The position numbers and the translations under genes were made by a program. Shown one piece after another: positions 53,238 through 64,000 of a stretch of 64,000 nt of DNA. The notes beneath the pieces were generated by a model. It saw only the letters and a program-made list of their open reading frames with translations, was not told where the DNA came from and did not search any database. Positions within the stretch are counted from its first letter, which is position 1. Every line of letters begins with the position of its first letter. Origin of the DNA: Phytopseudomonas straminea (GTDB lineage: Bacteria > Pseudomonadota > Gammaproteobacteria > Pseudomonadales > Pseudomonadaceae); NCBI RefSeq assembly GCF_900112645.1, contig NZ_FOMO01000004.1, positions 434,001 through 498,000 of the forward strand, given 5' to 3'.

Positions 53238-53996
53238 TCAAATTGGATTCGGGCAATCGATAAACAGGTGCTCGATGGCGAAGCGTCGGCTAAGGTATTC
53301 GCCCAGCGCCTGCACGCCGTAGCGCTCGGTGGCGTGGTGGCCGGCGGCGATGAAGCTGACACCGTTTTCCCGGGCGCTGTGGTAGGTCTGCTCCGAAGCT
53401 TCCCCGGTGAGGTACAGGTCGACGCCAGCAGCGATGGCCTGGTCGATATAGCCCTGGCCGCCGCCGGTACACCAGCCGATACGGCTGACCATTCGGTCTT
53501 CCTCCACCAGCAGTGGTTCGCGGCCCAGCACTTCGTGCACACGGCGAGCGAAGTCGCGGGCGCTCATTGGCTGCGTCAGCGAGCCGACCAGGCCAACGGT
53601 GCGAGGATTGTCGGGCTCCAGCGGCCCCTCTACGGTGATATCGAGCTGCCGCGCCAGCTGCACGTTGTTGCCGACGTCCGGGTGCACGTCCAATGGCAGG
53701 TGATAGGCCAGCAAGCTGATGTCATTGGCCAGCAGGGTTTTCAGACGGCGCTGCTTCATGCCGGTGATGCAGGGATTCTCACCCTTCCAGAAGTACCCGT
53801 GGTGAACCAGCAGCACATCGGCGCGCGCCTCGACGGCAGCCTCGATCATCGCCAGGCTGGCGGTCACGCCGCTGACGATGCGCTGCACCTGCGGCCGCCC
53901 CTCGACCTGCAGGCCATTGGGGCAATAATCGCTGATGCGCGAGGCGCCAAGGCAGCGTTCGGCTTCCTCCACCAGAGTGGTCAGGGCAATGGCCAT
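53238..53996 (-). CDS. Nif3-like dinuclear metal-binding protein
   Basis: The 252-residue product belongs to the YbgI/Nif3 family, ring-forming hexamers with two metals per subunit: ISDYCPNGLQVEG, VLLVHHGYFWKGE (metal histidines), SLLAYHLPLDVHPDVGNN and the C-terminal VSFIAAGHHATERYGVQAL with further metal ligands. Some databases call it GTP cyclohydrolase 1 type 2; the activity is not proven for this branch. Start at 53996 (MAIALTTLVEEAERCLGA) rather than 54041. It is divergent from algW. Confidence 0.9.
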   Translation of the reverse strand: MAIALTTLVEEAERCLGASRISDYCPNGLQVEGRPQVQRIVSGVTASLAMIEAAVEARADVLLVHHGYFWKGENPCITGMKQRRLKTLLANDISLLAYHLPLDVHPDVGNNVQLARQLDITVEGPLEPDNPRTVGLVGSLTQPMSARDFARRVHEVLGREPLLVEEDRMVSRIGWCTGGGQGYIDQAIAAGVDLYLTGEASEQTYHSARENGVSFIAAGHHATERYGVQALGEYLSRRFAIEHLFIDCPNPI

Positions 53997-54048
53997 ACAG
54001 AATTCCTCACGAACGGTTGTGAACCGCTGCTTTCTTGGCACGGTTCTC

Positions 54049-54054
54049 TATAAT
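54049..54054 (+). promoter_or_regulatory. Possible algW -10 element
   Basis: TATAAT, a perfect -10 hexamer, lies 51 bases before the algW start in the 109-bp spacer shared with the Nif3 gene. No good -35 is found at 16-18 bases. It may be an activator-dependent promoter or chance. Confidence 0.35.
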
Positions 54055-54105
54055 GGCGCACCTTAAGGGCCCGCTAGGGGCCTCGCAACTCTCAGGACTG
54101 GATCG

Positions 54106-55251
<1,146 letters not shown>

Positions 55252-55268
55252 CAACTGCCGCCGATATA

Positions 55269-55298
55269 AAAAAGCCAGGGCTCAGGCCCTGGCTTTTT
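55269..55298. terminator. Bidirectional terminator between algW and hisC
   Basis: AAAAAGCCAGGGC and GCCCTGGCTTTTT make a 13-bp perfect stem around TCAG, with A and T runs on the flanks, serving convergent algW and hisC. Confidence 0.93.
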
Positions 55299-55313
55299 CA
55301 TTGCAGCTATCGC

Positions 55314-56366
55314 TCAGAGCGCCGCGAGTGCGTCCAACAGCGCCTGGTTCTGCTCCGGCGAGCCGATGCTAATGCGCAGGAACTGGGCGATTCGCTCCTG
55401 CTTGAAGTGGCGCACGATCACGCCCTGTTCACGCAGCGAGGCGGCGATACCGGCCGCGTCACGCTGTGGATGGCGGGCGAAGATGAAGTTGGCAGCCGAA
55501 GGCAGCACCTCGAAGCCCAGAGCCTGCAAACCGGCAACGACCTGCTCGCGACTTTCGATCACCGCAGCGCAGGTCTGCTCGAAATAGGCACGATCCTCGA
55601 ACGCGGCCGCGGCGCCAGCAATGGCGATGCGATCCAGTGGGTAGGAGTTGAAGCTGTTCTTGATCCGCTCCAAGGCCTCGATCAAATCCTCTTGACCCAC
55701 CGCTAGGCCGACACGCAGACCGGCCAGCGAGCGCGACTTGGACAATGTCTGGGTGACCAGCAGGTTGGGGTACTTGCTCACCAGGCTGATTGCCGACTCA
55801 CCGCCGAAGTCGATATAGGCCTCGTCCACCAGCACCACGCTGTCAGGGTTGGCTTGCAGCAGACGCTCCACCGCCTCAAGCGCCAGCAGGCAACCGGTCG
55901 GCGCATTGGGATTGGGGAAAATGATGCCGCCGTTGGGCCGCGCATAGTCCTCGACGCGAATCTGGAATTGCTCGTCCAGAGCGATCGGCTCGGCCTGGAT
56001 GCCGTACAGCCCGCAATAGACCGGATAAAAGCTGTAGCTGATATCCGGGAACAACAGCGGCTTGCCGTGCTGGAACAGGCCGTGGAAGGCATGGGCCAGG
56101 ACTTCGTCCGACCCGTTACCGACGAATACCTGGCTGGTCGGCACACCGTAATAAGTAGCGACAGCCTGCTTGAGGCGATCGCCATTGGGGTCGGGATACA
56201 GGCGCAGGTCGTCGTTGAGCTCCGCCTGCATGGCGGCGATGGCCTTTGGCGACGGACCGTAAGGGTTCTCGTTGGTGTTGAGCTTGACCAGCTTGGTCAG
56301 CTTCGGCTGTTCACCTGGCACATAGGGCACCAGGCTCTTGACGAAGGGGCTCCAGAATTTGCTCAT
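55314..56366 (-). CDS. hisC: Histidinol-phosphate aminotransferase
   Basis: HisC transaminates imidazole-acetol phosphate in histidine biosynthesis. The 350-residue product has [65 protein letters not shown], and the PLP-lysine region [13 protein letters not shown]. It lies 57 bases beyond hisD on the minus strand, in the murA-hisG-hisD-hisC arrangement found in Pseudomonas. Confidence 0.96.
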   Translation of the reverse strand: MSKFWSPFVKSLVPYVPGEQPKLTKLVKLNTNENPYGPSPKAIAAMQAELNDDLRLYPDPNGDRLKQAVATYYGVPTSQVFVGNGSDEVLAHAFHGLFQHGKPLLFPDISYSFYPVYCGLYGIQAEPIALDEQFQIRVEDYARPNGGIIFPNPNAPTGCLLALEAVERLLQANPDSVVLVDEAYIDFGGESAISLVSKYPNLLVTQTLSKSRSLAGLRVGLAVGQEDLIEALERIKNSFNSYPLDRIAIAGAAAAFEDRAYFEQTCAAVIESREQVVAGLQALGFEVLPSAANFIFARHPQRDAAGIAASLREQGVIVRHFKQERIAQFLRISIGSPEQNQALLDALAAL

Positions 56367-56423
56367 CTGCCCTTCTCTCCTCGAATTCGATGGTGATCGT
56401 GGCGCGGATACCCGCGCCGGCTG

Positions 56424-57734
56424 TCAATTCTTGATGCGATATTCGGCGCTGCGCGCGTGGGCGGTCAGCGACTCGCCGCGGGCCAGCACCGAGGCGATCT
56501 TGCCAAGCTCGGAGGCACCGGCGGCCGAGCAATGGATGATCGACGAGCGCTTTTGGAAGTCGTATACGCCCAGTGGAGAGGAGAAGCGCGCGGTGCCCGA
56601 GGTCGGCAATACGTGGTTGGGGCCAGCGCAGTAATCGCCCAGCGCCTCGGCGGTGTAGCGGCCCATGAAGATCGCGCCGGCATGGCGAATCTGCGGCAGG
56701 TACTGCTCCGGGTTCTCCACCGACAGCTCCAGGTGCTCGGGGGCGATGCGGTTGGCCACTTCGATGGCCTGGGTCATGTCCTCGACCAGAATCAGCGCAC
56801 CGCGACCTTCGATGGAGGTGCGGGCAATGGTCTCGCGCTCCAGGCTCGGCAGCAGCTTGGCGATGCTTGCGGCGACCTTGTCGAGGAAGGCGGCGTCCGG
56901 GCTGACCAGAATCGCCTGGGCATCCTCGTCGTGCTCGGCCTGGGAGAACAGATCCATGGCGATCCAGTCCGGGTCGGTCTGGCCGTCACACACCACGAGG
57001 ATCTCCGACGGCCCGGCGATCATGTCGATACCGACCTTGCCAAACACATGGCGCTTGGCGGTGGCCACGTAGATATTTCCCGGCCCGACGATCTTGTCCA
57101 CCGGCGGCACGCTCTCGGTTCCGTAGGCCAGCGCGGCGACAGCCTGGGCACCACCGATGGTGAACACCCGGTCGACGCTGGCAATGGCGGCGGCGGCCAA
57201 TACGATCTCGTTGATCTCGCCACGCGGCGTCGGAACCACCATGACCACCTCAGGCACGCCGGCGACCTTGGCGGGAATGGCATTCATCAATACCGAGGAT
57301 GGGTACGAAGCCTTGCCGCCAGGCACGTACAGGCCGGCACGATCGAGCGGCGTGACCTTCTGCCCCAGCACCGTGCCATCGGCCTCGGTGTAGGCCCAGG
57401 AATCCTGCTTCTGCTTTTCGTGGTAGCTGCGCACCCGGGCGGCGGCAGTTTCCAGCGCCTGGCGCTGCTCGGCGGTGATGCGGGTGAGCGCCAGTTCCAG
57501 ACGCTCGCGCGGCAGGATCAGGTCGGCCATCGAGGCCACGTCGAGCGCATCGAAACGCTGAGTGAACTCGACCACGGCGGCGTCACCGCGCTCGCGCACG
57601 GCCTTGATGATATCCAGCACGCGCCCATTGACGCCGTCGTCGGAGACGCTTTCCCAGCTCAGCAGATGATCCAGATGCTGGGCGAAATCCGCGTCGGCAG
57701 CGTTGAGTCGGCGAATGGCAACTGGAGCGGTCAT
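56424..57734 (-). CDS. hisD: Histidinol dehydrogenase
   Basis: HisD carries out the last two oxidations of histidine synthesis, L-histidinol to L-histidine, with NAD+ and zinc. The 436-residue product has [78 protein letters not shown] and [15 protein letters not shown], covering the zinc ligands and catalytic histidine and glutamate. hisG lies upstream across 130 bp. Confidence 0.96.
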   Translation of the reverse strand: MTAPVAIRRLNAADADFAQHLDHLLSWESVSDDGVNGRVLDIIKAVRERGDAAVVEFTQRFDALDVASMADLILPRERLELALTRITAEQRQALETAAARVRSYHEKQKQDSWAYTEADGTVLGQKVTPLDRAGLYVPGGKASYPSSVLMNAIPAKVAGVPEVVMVVPTPRGEINEIVLAAAAIASVDRVFTIGGAQAVAALAYGTESVPPVDKIVGPGNIYVATAKRHVFGKVGIDMIAGPSEILVVCDGQTDPDWIAMDLFSQAEHDEDAQAILVSPDAAFLDKVAASIAKLLPSLERETIARTSIEGRGALILVEDMTQAIEVANRIAPEHLELSVENPEQYLPQIRHAGAIFMGRYTAEALGDYCAGPNHVLPTSGTARFSSPLGVYDFQKRSSIIHCSAAGASELGKIASVLARGESLTAHARSAEYRIKN

Positions 57735-57864
57735 AGCTGAAGCCTCATCTGGATGGCGGTATTCTCAGGCGCCGCTAGAGTAGCAAGCCCACCGTGCGGG
57801 CACCTGAGAATTTGGCTATGACACGGATAGGCAGTGCGTGGCGGCTAGGCCACGCGAGAGAAGG

Positions 57865-58500
57865 TCAATGCGGATGATGGCTCTCGACCGCTTCACGCAG
57901 CGTGTCGATAAGGGCCTGCAGGCGGCCGTGCTGCATTTTCATGGAGGCCTTGTTGACGATCAGTCGCGAGCTGATGTGAGCGATCAGCTCCTGGGCTTCC
58001 AGGCCGTTGGCCTTGAGGGTATTGCCGGTGTCGACCACGTCGATGATCTTGTCGGCCAGGCCTACCAGCGGCGCCAGCTCCATGGAGCCGTACAGCTTGA
58101 TGATGTCGACCTGACGGCCCTGCTCGGCATAGTAGCGCTTGGCGACGTTGACGAACTTGGTGGCCACACGCAGGCGGCCCTTTGGCTCGGGCGCGCCTAC
58201 GGCACCGGCGGTCATCAGCTTGCAGCGGGCGATACGCAGGTCCAGCGGCTCGTAGAGCCCCTGGCCGCCGTACTCGAGCAGCACGTCCTTGCCAGCTACG
58301 CCGAGGTCGGCGGCGCCGTGTTCGACGTAGGTCGGCACATCGGTGGCACGCACGATCAGCAGGCGCACATCGTCCTGGGTGGTGGAGATGATCAGCTTGC
58401 GGCTCTTGTCCGGATTCTCGGTCGGCACGATGCCTGCAGCCGCGAGCAGCGGCAGGGTGTCATCGAGAATACGGCCTTTGGACAGGGCAATGGTCAGCAT
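57865..58500 (-). CDS. hisG: ATP phosphoribosyltransferase, short form
   Basis: HisG condenses ATP with PRPP in the first step of histidine synthesis. The 211-residue product is the short form (HisG-S), which lacks the C-terminal regulatory ACT-like domain and needs HisZ as its regulatory partner; no hisZ lies in the window. Visible motifs are [31 protein letters not shown] and the PRPP loop [12 protein letters not shown]. The ATG at 58500 is four bases after the murA stop; the longer frame to 58572 overlaps murA. Confidence 0.95.
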   Translation of the reverse strand: MLTIALSKGRILDDTLPLLAAAGIVPTENPDKSRKLIISTTQDDVRLLIVRATDVPTYVEHGAADLGVAGKDVLLEYGGQGLYEPLDLRIARCKLMTAGAVGAPEPKGRLRVATKFVNVAKRYYAEQGRQVDIIKLYGSMELAPLVGLADKIIDVVDTGNTLKANGLEAQELIAHISSRLIVNKASMKMQHGRLQALIDTLREAVESHHPH

Positions 58501-58504
58501 GTGG

Positions 58505-59785
<1,281 letters not shown>

Positions 59786-60025
59786 TCAGGAACGCGCGGC
59801 CCAGTCGGCACGGCTGAAGAATTTCATGCTCACGGCGTGGATGCTGCCATCGGCGATCCACGGGTTGAGGTGAGCGTAGATCTGTTGCTGACGCTTGACC
59901 GGGCTGAGGCCGGCCAACTCGTCGCTGATCAGGTTGAGCTGGAAATTGCAGCCTTCGCCCTCGACCTCTACCTGGACATCCGGCAGTTTGGTCTCCAAGA
60001 AACTTTTTACCTCAAGGGCCTGCAT
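59786..60025 (-). CDS. ibaG: BolA/IbaG family protein
   Basis: The 79-residue BolA-like protein has MQALEVKSFLETKLPDVQVEVEGEGCNFQLNLIS and the family helix-turn SPVKRQQQIYAHLNPWIADGSIHAVSMKF. IbaG/YrbA binds 2Fe-2S clusters with monothiol glutaredoxin; Cys28 or the conserved His are likely ligands. It has a fixed location beside murA and the mla operon in gammaproteobacteria. I use the ATG at 60025; the TTG two codons upstream is unlikely. Confidence 0.92.
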   Translation of the reverse strand: MQALEVKSFLETKLPDVQVEVEGEGCNFQLNLISDELAGLSPVKRQQQIYAHLNPWIADGSIHAVSMKFFSRADWAARS

Positions 60026-60219
60026 GCTCAACCTCGATCAACGTGTTCAATAGGCATGGACGTCGCCAGGCGACATCTGTGTAAAGCGTGAGCCGGTACC
60101 CAGGCAGCCGGTGATCATTGGCCTGGAGGCATGGGGCCGGCATCATACCAAAAAATTGCCAGCGGCGATTTACCGCTGCAGTTCGACTTCACAGGCTAAG
60201 ACAAGTGCCCGATGGCTGC

Positions 60220-60528
60220 TCAGGCGGGAACCGGCAGTACGTGCTGCAACTCGCAGACCTTGGCGATGCCACTCATGTCCTGAGGCAGCCCGCGTACGCT
60301 CAGCTGCTTGCCGGCCGCGCGCGCATCACGCATGTAGCAGAGCAGCAGTGAAAGGCCGACGCTACTGGATTTCTCCACCGCCGAGCAATCGATCACGCAC
60401 TCGGGGCCCTGCAGGTTACGAATCAGCCGCCCGCCCTGCTCGCGCAAGGCCGGGCCGCTCTGATAATCGAGTACGCCACTGAGGGCGAGCACGCCCGGCG
60501 CCTGCTCGATGATGGCTGCCGAACTCAC
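60220..60528 (-). CDS. mlaB: MlaB, STAS-domain subunit of the Mla transporter
   Basis: The 102-residue STAS-domain protein stabilises the MlaFEDB phospholipid transporter on the cytoplasmic side. It has the STAS core LALSGVLDYQSGP, CVIDCSAVEKSSSVGLSLLLCYMRDA, with a conserved serine/threonine patch. Translation begins at a GTG at 60526-60528 overlapping the mlaC stop (GTGA), so the pair is coupled. In P. putida the gene cluster is ttg2. Confidence 0.9.
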   Translation of the reverse strand: MSSAAIIEQAPGVLALSGVLDYQSGPALREQGGRLIRNLQGPECVIDCSAVEKSSSVGLSLLLCYMRDARAAGKQLSVRGLPQDMSGIAKVCELQHVLPVPA

Positions 60529-61160
60529 TGCGCACCCCGGGCCTGGCGGGCCCTGGCGACGGTGTCGGCCCAGCTGTCGATGACCTTGTCGAGGTCATTG
60601 CGATTGTTCTGCATCGATTGTGCGAACTGGTCACGGAACAGCTTGCCGACGTTGATGCCGTTGATCACCACATTACGCAGCTTCCAGGTGCCGTCCATCG
60701 CGACCATGGTGTACGACAGCGGGTATACGGTGCCCTTGCCGTCACGGATTTCCATGTTCACCGAGGTGCGTTGCGGGTCCTGCTTGCCGGAAGCGGGAAT
60801 CACGCGAATGTCCTGATTGTTATATTCCAGCAGCGCGTTGCCATAGAACTGCATCAGGCTGCGCTTGAAGTTTTCCTGGAAACGGGTCATCTGCTCGGGC
60901 GTGGCTTCACGGGAATAACGCACGGTCATCACACTGCGCGCAACACCGTCGACATCCACCACAGGGCCGAGAATCTCGTTGAGCGACTTGTAGAAAGCGT
61001 CCGGGTTCTTGCGGTATTCGTCCTTGTTGGCTTTCAGATCTGCCAGCAGGGTGTCAGTGGTTTTCTGTACCACTTCGTGGGCGGCAGGCGCGGCCATGGC
61101 CAGCAAAGGCAGAGCGGCCAGCATTGCGACGAGGCTGTTGCGCAGGGTCTTGATCATCAT
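60525..61160 (-). CDS. mlaC: MlaC, periplasmic phospholipid-binding protein
   Basis: MlaC shuttles phospholipids between the outer and inner membrane. The 211-residue product has a signal peptide (LRNSLVAMLAALPLLAMA), the Ttg2/MlaC domain (VVQKTTDTLLADLKANKDEYRKNPDAFYKSLNEIL) and the C-terminal GINVGKLFRDQFAQSM. Tandem ATGs occur at 61160 and 61157; GAGGT is best spaced for 61160. A further ATG at 61172 overlaps the mlaD stop and is a possible alternative. Confidence 0.92.
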   Translation of the reverse strand: MMIKTLRNSLVAMLAALPLLAMAAPAAHEVVQKTTDTLLADLKANKDEYRKNPDAFYKSLNEILGPVVDVDGVARSVMTVRYSREATPEQMTRFQENFKRSLMQFYGNALLEYNNQDIRVIPASGKQDPQRTSVNMEIRDGKGTVYPLSYTMVAMDGTWKLRNVVINGINVGKLFRDQFAQSMQNNRNDLDKVIDSWADTVARARQARGAQ

Positions 61161-61168
61161 CGGGTACC

Positions 61169-61642
61169 TCATTGGCTTTGCTGATCCTTGTTGACCGAAT
61201 TGAGCAGGAACTTGCCAATCAGGTCTTCAAGCACCAGGGAAGACTGGGTGTCGTGGATGGTTCCGCCATCGGCCAGCAACTGTTCATCGCCACCGACGCT
61301 GATCCCCACATACTTCTCGCCAAGCAGACCAGCGGTCAGGATCGACGCGGTGGAGTCCACCGGAAGATTGTCTACAGCGTGGTCGAGTTCCATCGTTACG
61401 CGTCCGGTGTAGCTGTCGCGATCCAGGTCGATGGCCGTGACGCGACCGATATTGACGCCCGCCATGGTCACCTTGGCGCGCACGGTCAGGCCGGCAATGT
61501 TGTCGAAATAAGCGTACACCTTGTAGGTATCGACGCTGCTACCCGGCGCCAGACCACTGACTCGCAAAGCCAGCAGCAACAGGGCCAGCAAGCCGGCGAG
61601 CAGGAACATGCCGACACCGATTTCCATCGTGCGGTTTTGCAT
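61169..61642 (-). CDS. mlaD: MlaD, MCE-domain subunit of the Mla transporter
   Basis: The 157-residue product has one N-terminal membrane helix (MEIGVGMFLLAGLLALLLLAL) and one MCE domain (VYAYFDNIAGLTVRAKVTMAGVNIGRV, and the conserved SILTAGLLGEKYVGISVGG). MlaD forms a hexameric ring that binds phospholipids beside MlaE. Its ATG overlaps the mlaE stop by one base. An upstream-extended frame to 61984 is mlaE in another phase and is rejected. Confidence 0.93.
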   Translation of the reverse strand: MQNRTMEIGVGMFLLAGLLALLLLALRVSGLAPGSSVDTYKVYAYFDNIAGLTVRAKVTMAGVNIGRVTAIDLDRDSYTGRVTMELDHAVDNLPVDSTASILTAGLLGEKYVGISVGGDEQLLADGGTIHDTQSSLVLEDLIGKFLLNSVNKDQQSQ

Positions 61643-62439
61643 CAGAAATCTCCAAACATCAAAGCGGTCAGAATGAAGTCCAGGCCCAGTACGGCCAGCG
61701 AGGCATACACCACGGTGCGAGTGGTCGCACGGCTGATGCCTTCGGAAGTGGCTTCGCAGTCGTAACCCTGGAACACGGCGATCCAGGTCACCACGAAGGC
61801 GAAGACGATGCTCTTGATCACACCGTTGAGCACGTCTTCGCGGAAAGAAACACTGTTTTGCATGTTGGCCCAGAACGAGCCTTCGTAAACGCCCAGCCAG
61901 TCCACGGCGACCATCGCGCCGCCCCAGATGCCGACCACGCTGAAAATCATCGCCAGCAGCGGCATGGAAATGAAGCCGGCCCACAAGCGTGGCGCGACGA
62001 TGTGCTTGAGCGGGTCGACACCGATCATCGCCAGACTGGACAACTGCTCGGTGGACTTCATGTTGCCGATCTCGGCAGTAAGCGCCGAGCCGGCACGCCC
62101 GGCGAACAGCAGCGCGGTCACCACCGGCCCCAGCTCACGCAACAGAGTCAGAGCAACCATCTGTCCCACCGCCTGTTCGGAGCCGTACTTGGCCAAAATG
62201 CTGAAGCCCTGCAGCGACAGCACCATGCCGATAAATACACCCGAGACGATAATGATCGCCAGCGACAGCACGCCCACCGAATACAGCTGCTTGATCAACA
62301 GCTGCAGGCCGTTGCCCGAGGTACCCCGGCCAAACAGCGCGCGCAGCAGAAAGATAGTCGAACGCCCCAGCGCGGCGACCACATCGATACCCGCCCGTCC
62401 GAACAGGCGCACGCGTTCGAGTGAAGATGTCCTGCGCAT
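61642..62439 (-). CDS. mlaE: MlaE, permease of the Mla transporter
   Basis: The 265-residue permease has five to six membrane segments and the MlaE blocks [72 protein letters not shown], followed by [34 protein letters not shown]. It moves phospholipid with MlaF energy. Its ATG overlaps the last base of mlaF's stop. Confidence 0.95.
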   Translation of the reverse strand: MRRTSSLERVRLFGRAGIDVVAALGRSTIFLLRALFGRGTSGNGLQLLIKQLYSVGVLSLAIIIVSGVFIGMVLSLQGFSILAKYGSEQAVGQMVALTLLRELGPVVTALLFAGRAGSALTAEIGNMKSTEQLSSLAMIGVDPLKHIVAPRLWAGFISMPLLAMIFSVVGIWGGAMVAVDWLGVYEGSFWANMQNSVSFREDVLNGVIKSIVFAFVVTWIAVFQGYDCEATSEGISRATTRTVVYASLAVLGLDFILTALMFGDF

Positions 62440-63248
62440 CAGCGCCCTCCCAGTAGATCGTCGTGGTAATTCGGCGCTTGGAAATGGAAGGGAACCGGGC
62501 CATCCGGCGTTCCCTGCATGAATTGACGCACTCGCGGATTATCCGAGTCACGCAGCTCGGCCGGCGTCCCCTGGCCCAGCACCTGGCTGTCGCCTACCAC
62601 ATAGATGTAGTCGGCGATGCTGGCCGTCTCGGCCAAGTCATGGGAAACCACGATGCTGGTGATGCCCAGCGCATCGTTGAGCAGGCGGATCAAGCGCACC
62701 AGCACGCCCATAGCGATCGGGTCCTGACCGACGAACGGCTCGTCATACATGAGAATCTGCGGATCCAGGGCGATTGCCCGCGCCAGCGCCACGCGACGCT
62801 TCATGCCACCGGAGAGTTCATCAGGCATCAGCTCGATGGCGCCACGCAAGCCAACGGCCTGCAGCTTCATCAGAACAATGTCACGAATCATTTCTTCAGG
62901 CAGCTGGGTGTGCACACGCAGCGGAAACGCCACGTTCTCGAATACGTCGAGGTCTGTGAACAGCGCGCCGCTCTGGAACAGCACGCCCATCTGCTTGCGC
63001 ATGTCGAACAGCTCGCTGCGCGACAGGTCGGGCAGGTTCAGGCCATTGACCCGAATCTCGCCGGCGCTGGGACGCAGCTCAGCGGCGATGAGGCGCAGCA
63101 GCGTGGTCTTGCCACAGCCGGACGGCCCCATGATCCCGGTGACCTTACCCCGCGGGATACAGATATCGACGTTCTTGAAGATGTGTCGCTCGCCGCGCTG
63201 AAAACTTACGTTCTTAAGCTCGACCGCGTACTGATTTTCCGCGCTCAT
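62439..63248 (-). CDS. mlaF: MlaF, ATPase of the Mla transporter
   Basis: The 269-residue ABC ATPase has Walker [10 protein letters not shown], the signature [18 protein letters not shown], Walker [13 protein letters not shown] and switch His in [14 protein letters not shown]. It drives phospholipid transport that keeps the outer leaflet asymmetric, in solvent tolerance and membrane integrity. The ATG at 63248 ([11 protein letters not shown]) is preferred over the frame open to 63362. It is divergent from kdsD and heads the five-gene mlaFEDCB transcript. Confidence 0.95.
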   Translation of the reverse strand: MSAENQYAVELKNVSFQRGERHIFKNVDICIPRGKVTGIMGPSGCGKTTLLRLIAAELRPSAGEIRVNGLNLPDLSRSELFDMRKQMGVLFQSGALFTDLDVFENVAFPLRVHTQLPEEMIRDIVLMKLQAVGLRGAIELMPDELSGGMKRRVALARAIALDPQILMYDEPFVGQDPIAMGVLVRLIRLLNDALGITSIVVSHDLAETASIADYIYVVGDSQVLGQGTPAELRDSDNPRVRQFMQGTPDGPVPFHFQAPNYHDDLLGGR

Positions 63249-63333
63249 CGGAACTCCATTGCGTACTGCCTTCCTAATCAGACGCCCGGGATCGGGACAA
63301 GGGCACTCCGTTCGCCCTCTCAAACGGCTGCGG

Positions 63334-63362
63334 ACTATAGCACTTGCCCATTTGGCCACCAA
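63334..63362 (-). promoter_or_regulatory. Sigma-70-type promoter of the mla operon
   Basis: On the minus strand TTGGTG (63357-63362) and TATAGT (63334-63339) are separated by exactly 17 bases. The start would be near 63327, leaving a leader of about 80 bases before mlaF. This is a fair match to a housekeeping promoter. Confidence 0.55.
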
Positions 63363-63449
63363 AGCTCGGCAGCCCTAGCGTTCAACGTTGTGACAGCCTT
63401 GCCATTTATGAGCCACTGCATGGGTGATGAGTCACCAAGGCTTTCCCGC

Positions 63450-63455
63450 TATAAT
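63450..63455 (+). promoter_or_regulatory. Possible kdsD -10 element
   Basis: TATAAT is a perfect -10 hexamer 33 bases before the kdsD ATG. No convincing -35 is present at the right distance (ATGAGT or TGATGA nearby). The leader would be about 27 bases. Confidence 0.4.
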
Positions 63456-63488
63456 CTTGGACTTTTATCAGAACAGTCCAAGCCGAGC

Positions 63489-64000
63489 ATGAACCAGACC
63501 TCCGACCTGATTGATTCCGCACAGCGCACCATTCGCCTCGAGATTGAGGCAATTCAGGAGCTGCTGCCTCGCATCAACGCCAATTTCGTCAAGGCCTGCG
63601 AGCTGATTCTAGCCAGCAGGGGCCGCGTGGTCGTAGTGGGTATGGGCAAGTCCGGGCATATCGGCAACAAGATCGCTGCAACCCTGGCGAGCACAGGCAC
63701 CACCGCCTTTTTCGTGCATCCGGCCGAGGCCAGCCACGGCGACATGGGCATGATCACCCGTGACGACGTGGTGCTGGCGCTCTCCAATTCGGGCTCCACC
63801 GCAGAAATCGTCACCCTGCTGCCGCTGATCAAGCGCCTAGGCATCACCCTGATCAGCATGACTGGCAACCCCGAGTCGCCGCTGTCCAAGGCCGCCGAAG
63901 TCAACCTCGATACCCGCGTCGCCAAGGAAGCCTGCCCGCTTAACCTGGCGCCAACTTCCTCGACCACTGCCGCCTTGGTACTGGGCGACGCCCTGGCCAT
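63489..64000 (+). CDS. kdsD: Arabinose-5-phosphate isomerase (3' truncated by window edge)
   Basis: KdsD interconverts ribulose 5-phosphate and arabinose 5-phosphate for KDO synthesis. The open frame runs to the window end without stop, about 170 of the usual ~325 residues. It shows the N-terminal SIS domain: RGRVVVVGMGKSGHIGNKIA, STGTTAFFVHPAEASHGDMG, LALSNSGSTAEIV and NPESPLSKAA, ending in LAPTSSTTAALVLGDALA. The tandem CBS domains lie beyond the edge. It is divergent from mlaF, the same arrangement seen in E. coli (mla-kdsD) and Pseudomonas. Confidence 0.95.
   Translation, partial: MNQTSDLIDSAQRTIRLEIEAIQELLPRINANFVKACELILASRGRVVVVGMGKSGHIGNKIAATLASTGTTAFFVHPAEASHGDMGMITRDDVVLALSNSGSTAEIVTLLPLIKRLGITLISMTGNPESPLSKAAEVNLDTRVAKEACPLNLAPTSSTTAALVLGDALA

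Noticed and set aside
52962..54053. 363-codon plus-strand frame over cysD upstream region and Nif3
   Set aside because: It is antisense to the Nif3-like gene, which has its metal-binding motifs and a proper start.
56457..57740. 427-codon plus-strand open frame over hisD
   Set aside because: It is the shadow of hisD; the composition is low-complexity His/Gly/Arg-rich without known motifs.

Overview
This window looks like a chromosomal segment of a Pseudomonas species of the P. aeruginosa / P. mendocina type. It is GC-rich, densely coding, and its gene blocks follow orders known from P. aeruginosa: smpB-lldR-lldP-lldD-dld; lipA-lipB-ybeD-dacA-rlpA-mltB-rodA-pbpA-rlmH-rsfS-nadD-proA; phuR / phuSTUVW; dksA-gluQ; cysDN-Nif3-algW-hisC-hisD-hisG-murA-ibaG-mlaBCDEF-kdsD. 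The organism call is inference from gene content and remembered synteny. I saw no prophage, insertion sequence, CRISPR array, rRNA or tRNA.

Layout. 1-6.2 kb: end of smpB, then the L-/D-lactate locus, with the repressor lldR divergent from the permease and two stereospecific membrane dehydrogenases. A perfect 15-bp palindrome lies in the divergent promoter region. 6.2-10.3 kb: small accessory genes (Lrp/AsnC regulator, DUF2788 peptide, globin, RluE, LysR/RidA-like pair) separated by palindromic repeats. 10.3-21.7 kb: lipoate synthesis and the cell-elongation block (PBP5, RlpA, MltB, RodA, PBP2) running into RlmH, RsfS, NadD and ProA; all but lipA are on the minus strand and mostly overlap or nearly touch.

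21.9-29.7 kb: envelope and stress genes. These are a DedA-PAP2 fusion, a Lon-N-domain protein, LrgA/LrgB, and, divergent from LrgA, a lipoprotein with about a dozen MORN repeats fused to a legumain-type C13 cysteine protease domain; then an NAD(P)-binding protein, a CitMHS transporter and an SDR. 29.8-36.6 kb: a Ca2+/H+ exchanger, adenine deaminase, a copper-handling trio (PCuAC, PepSY membrane protein, DUF2946), a LysR regulator and a quinone-oxidoreductase-like protein. 36.7-44.2 kb: a complete haem uptake locus (TonB receptor, PhuS, PhuT, PhuU, PhuV, ChaN-type lipoprotein) with a Fur-like box, plus a stand-alone Rieske protein.

44.3-50.2 kb: sfsA, an aminotransferase, dksA-gluQ, an orphan 176-residue protein, an intracellular lipase that has lost its secretion signal and both disulphide cysteines, a 44-residue secreted peptide, and osmE behind an AlgU-type promoter. 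50.3-64 kb: sulphate activation (cysD, cysNC), Nif3, AlgW, histidine genes, murA, ibaG, the Mla phospholipid-transport operon and the start of kdsD.

The points that most merit follow-up are the LrgAB / MORN-C13 protease divergon with its 18-bp in-frame tandem duplication, the cysteine-stripped cytoplasmic lipase, the RidA homologue lacking the catalytic arginine, the intragenic second LldR-like site, a GC-rich structured spacer before the Lrp gene, and the several families of short palindromic repeats.
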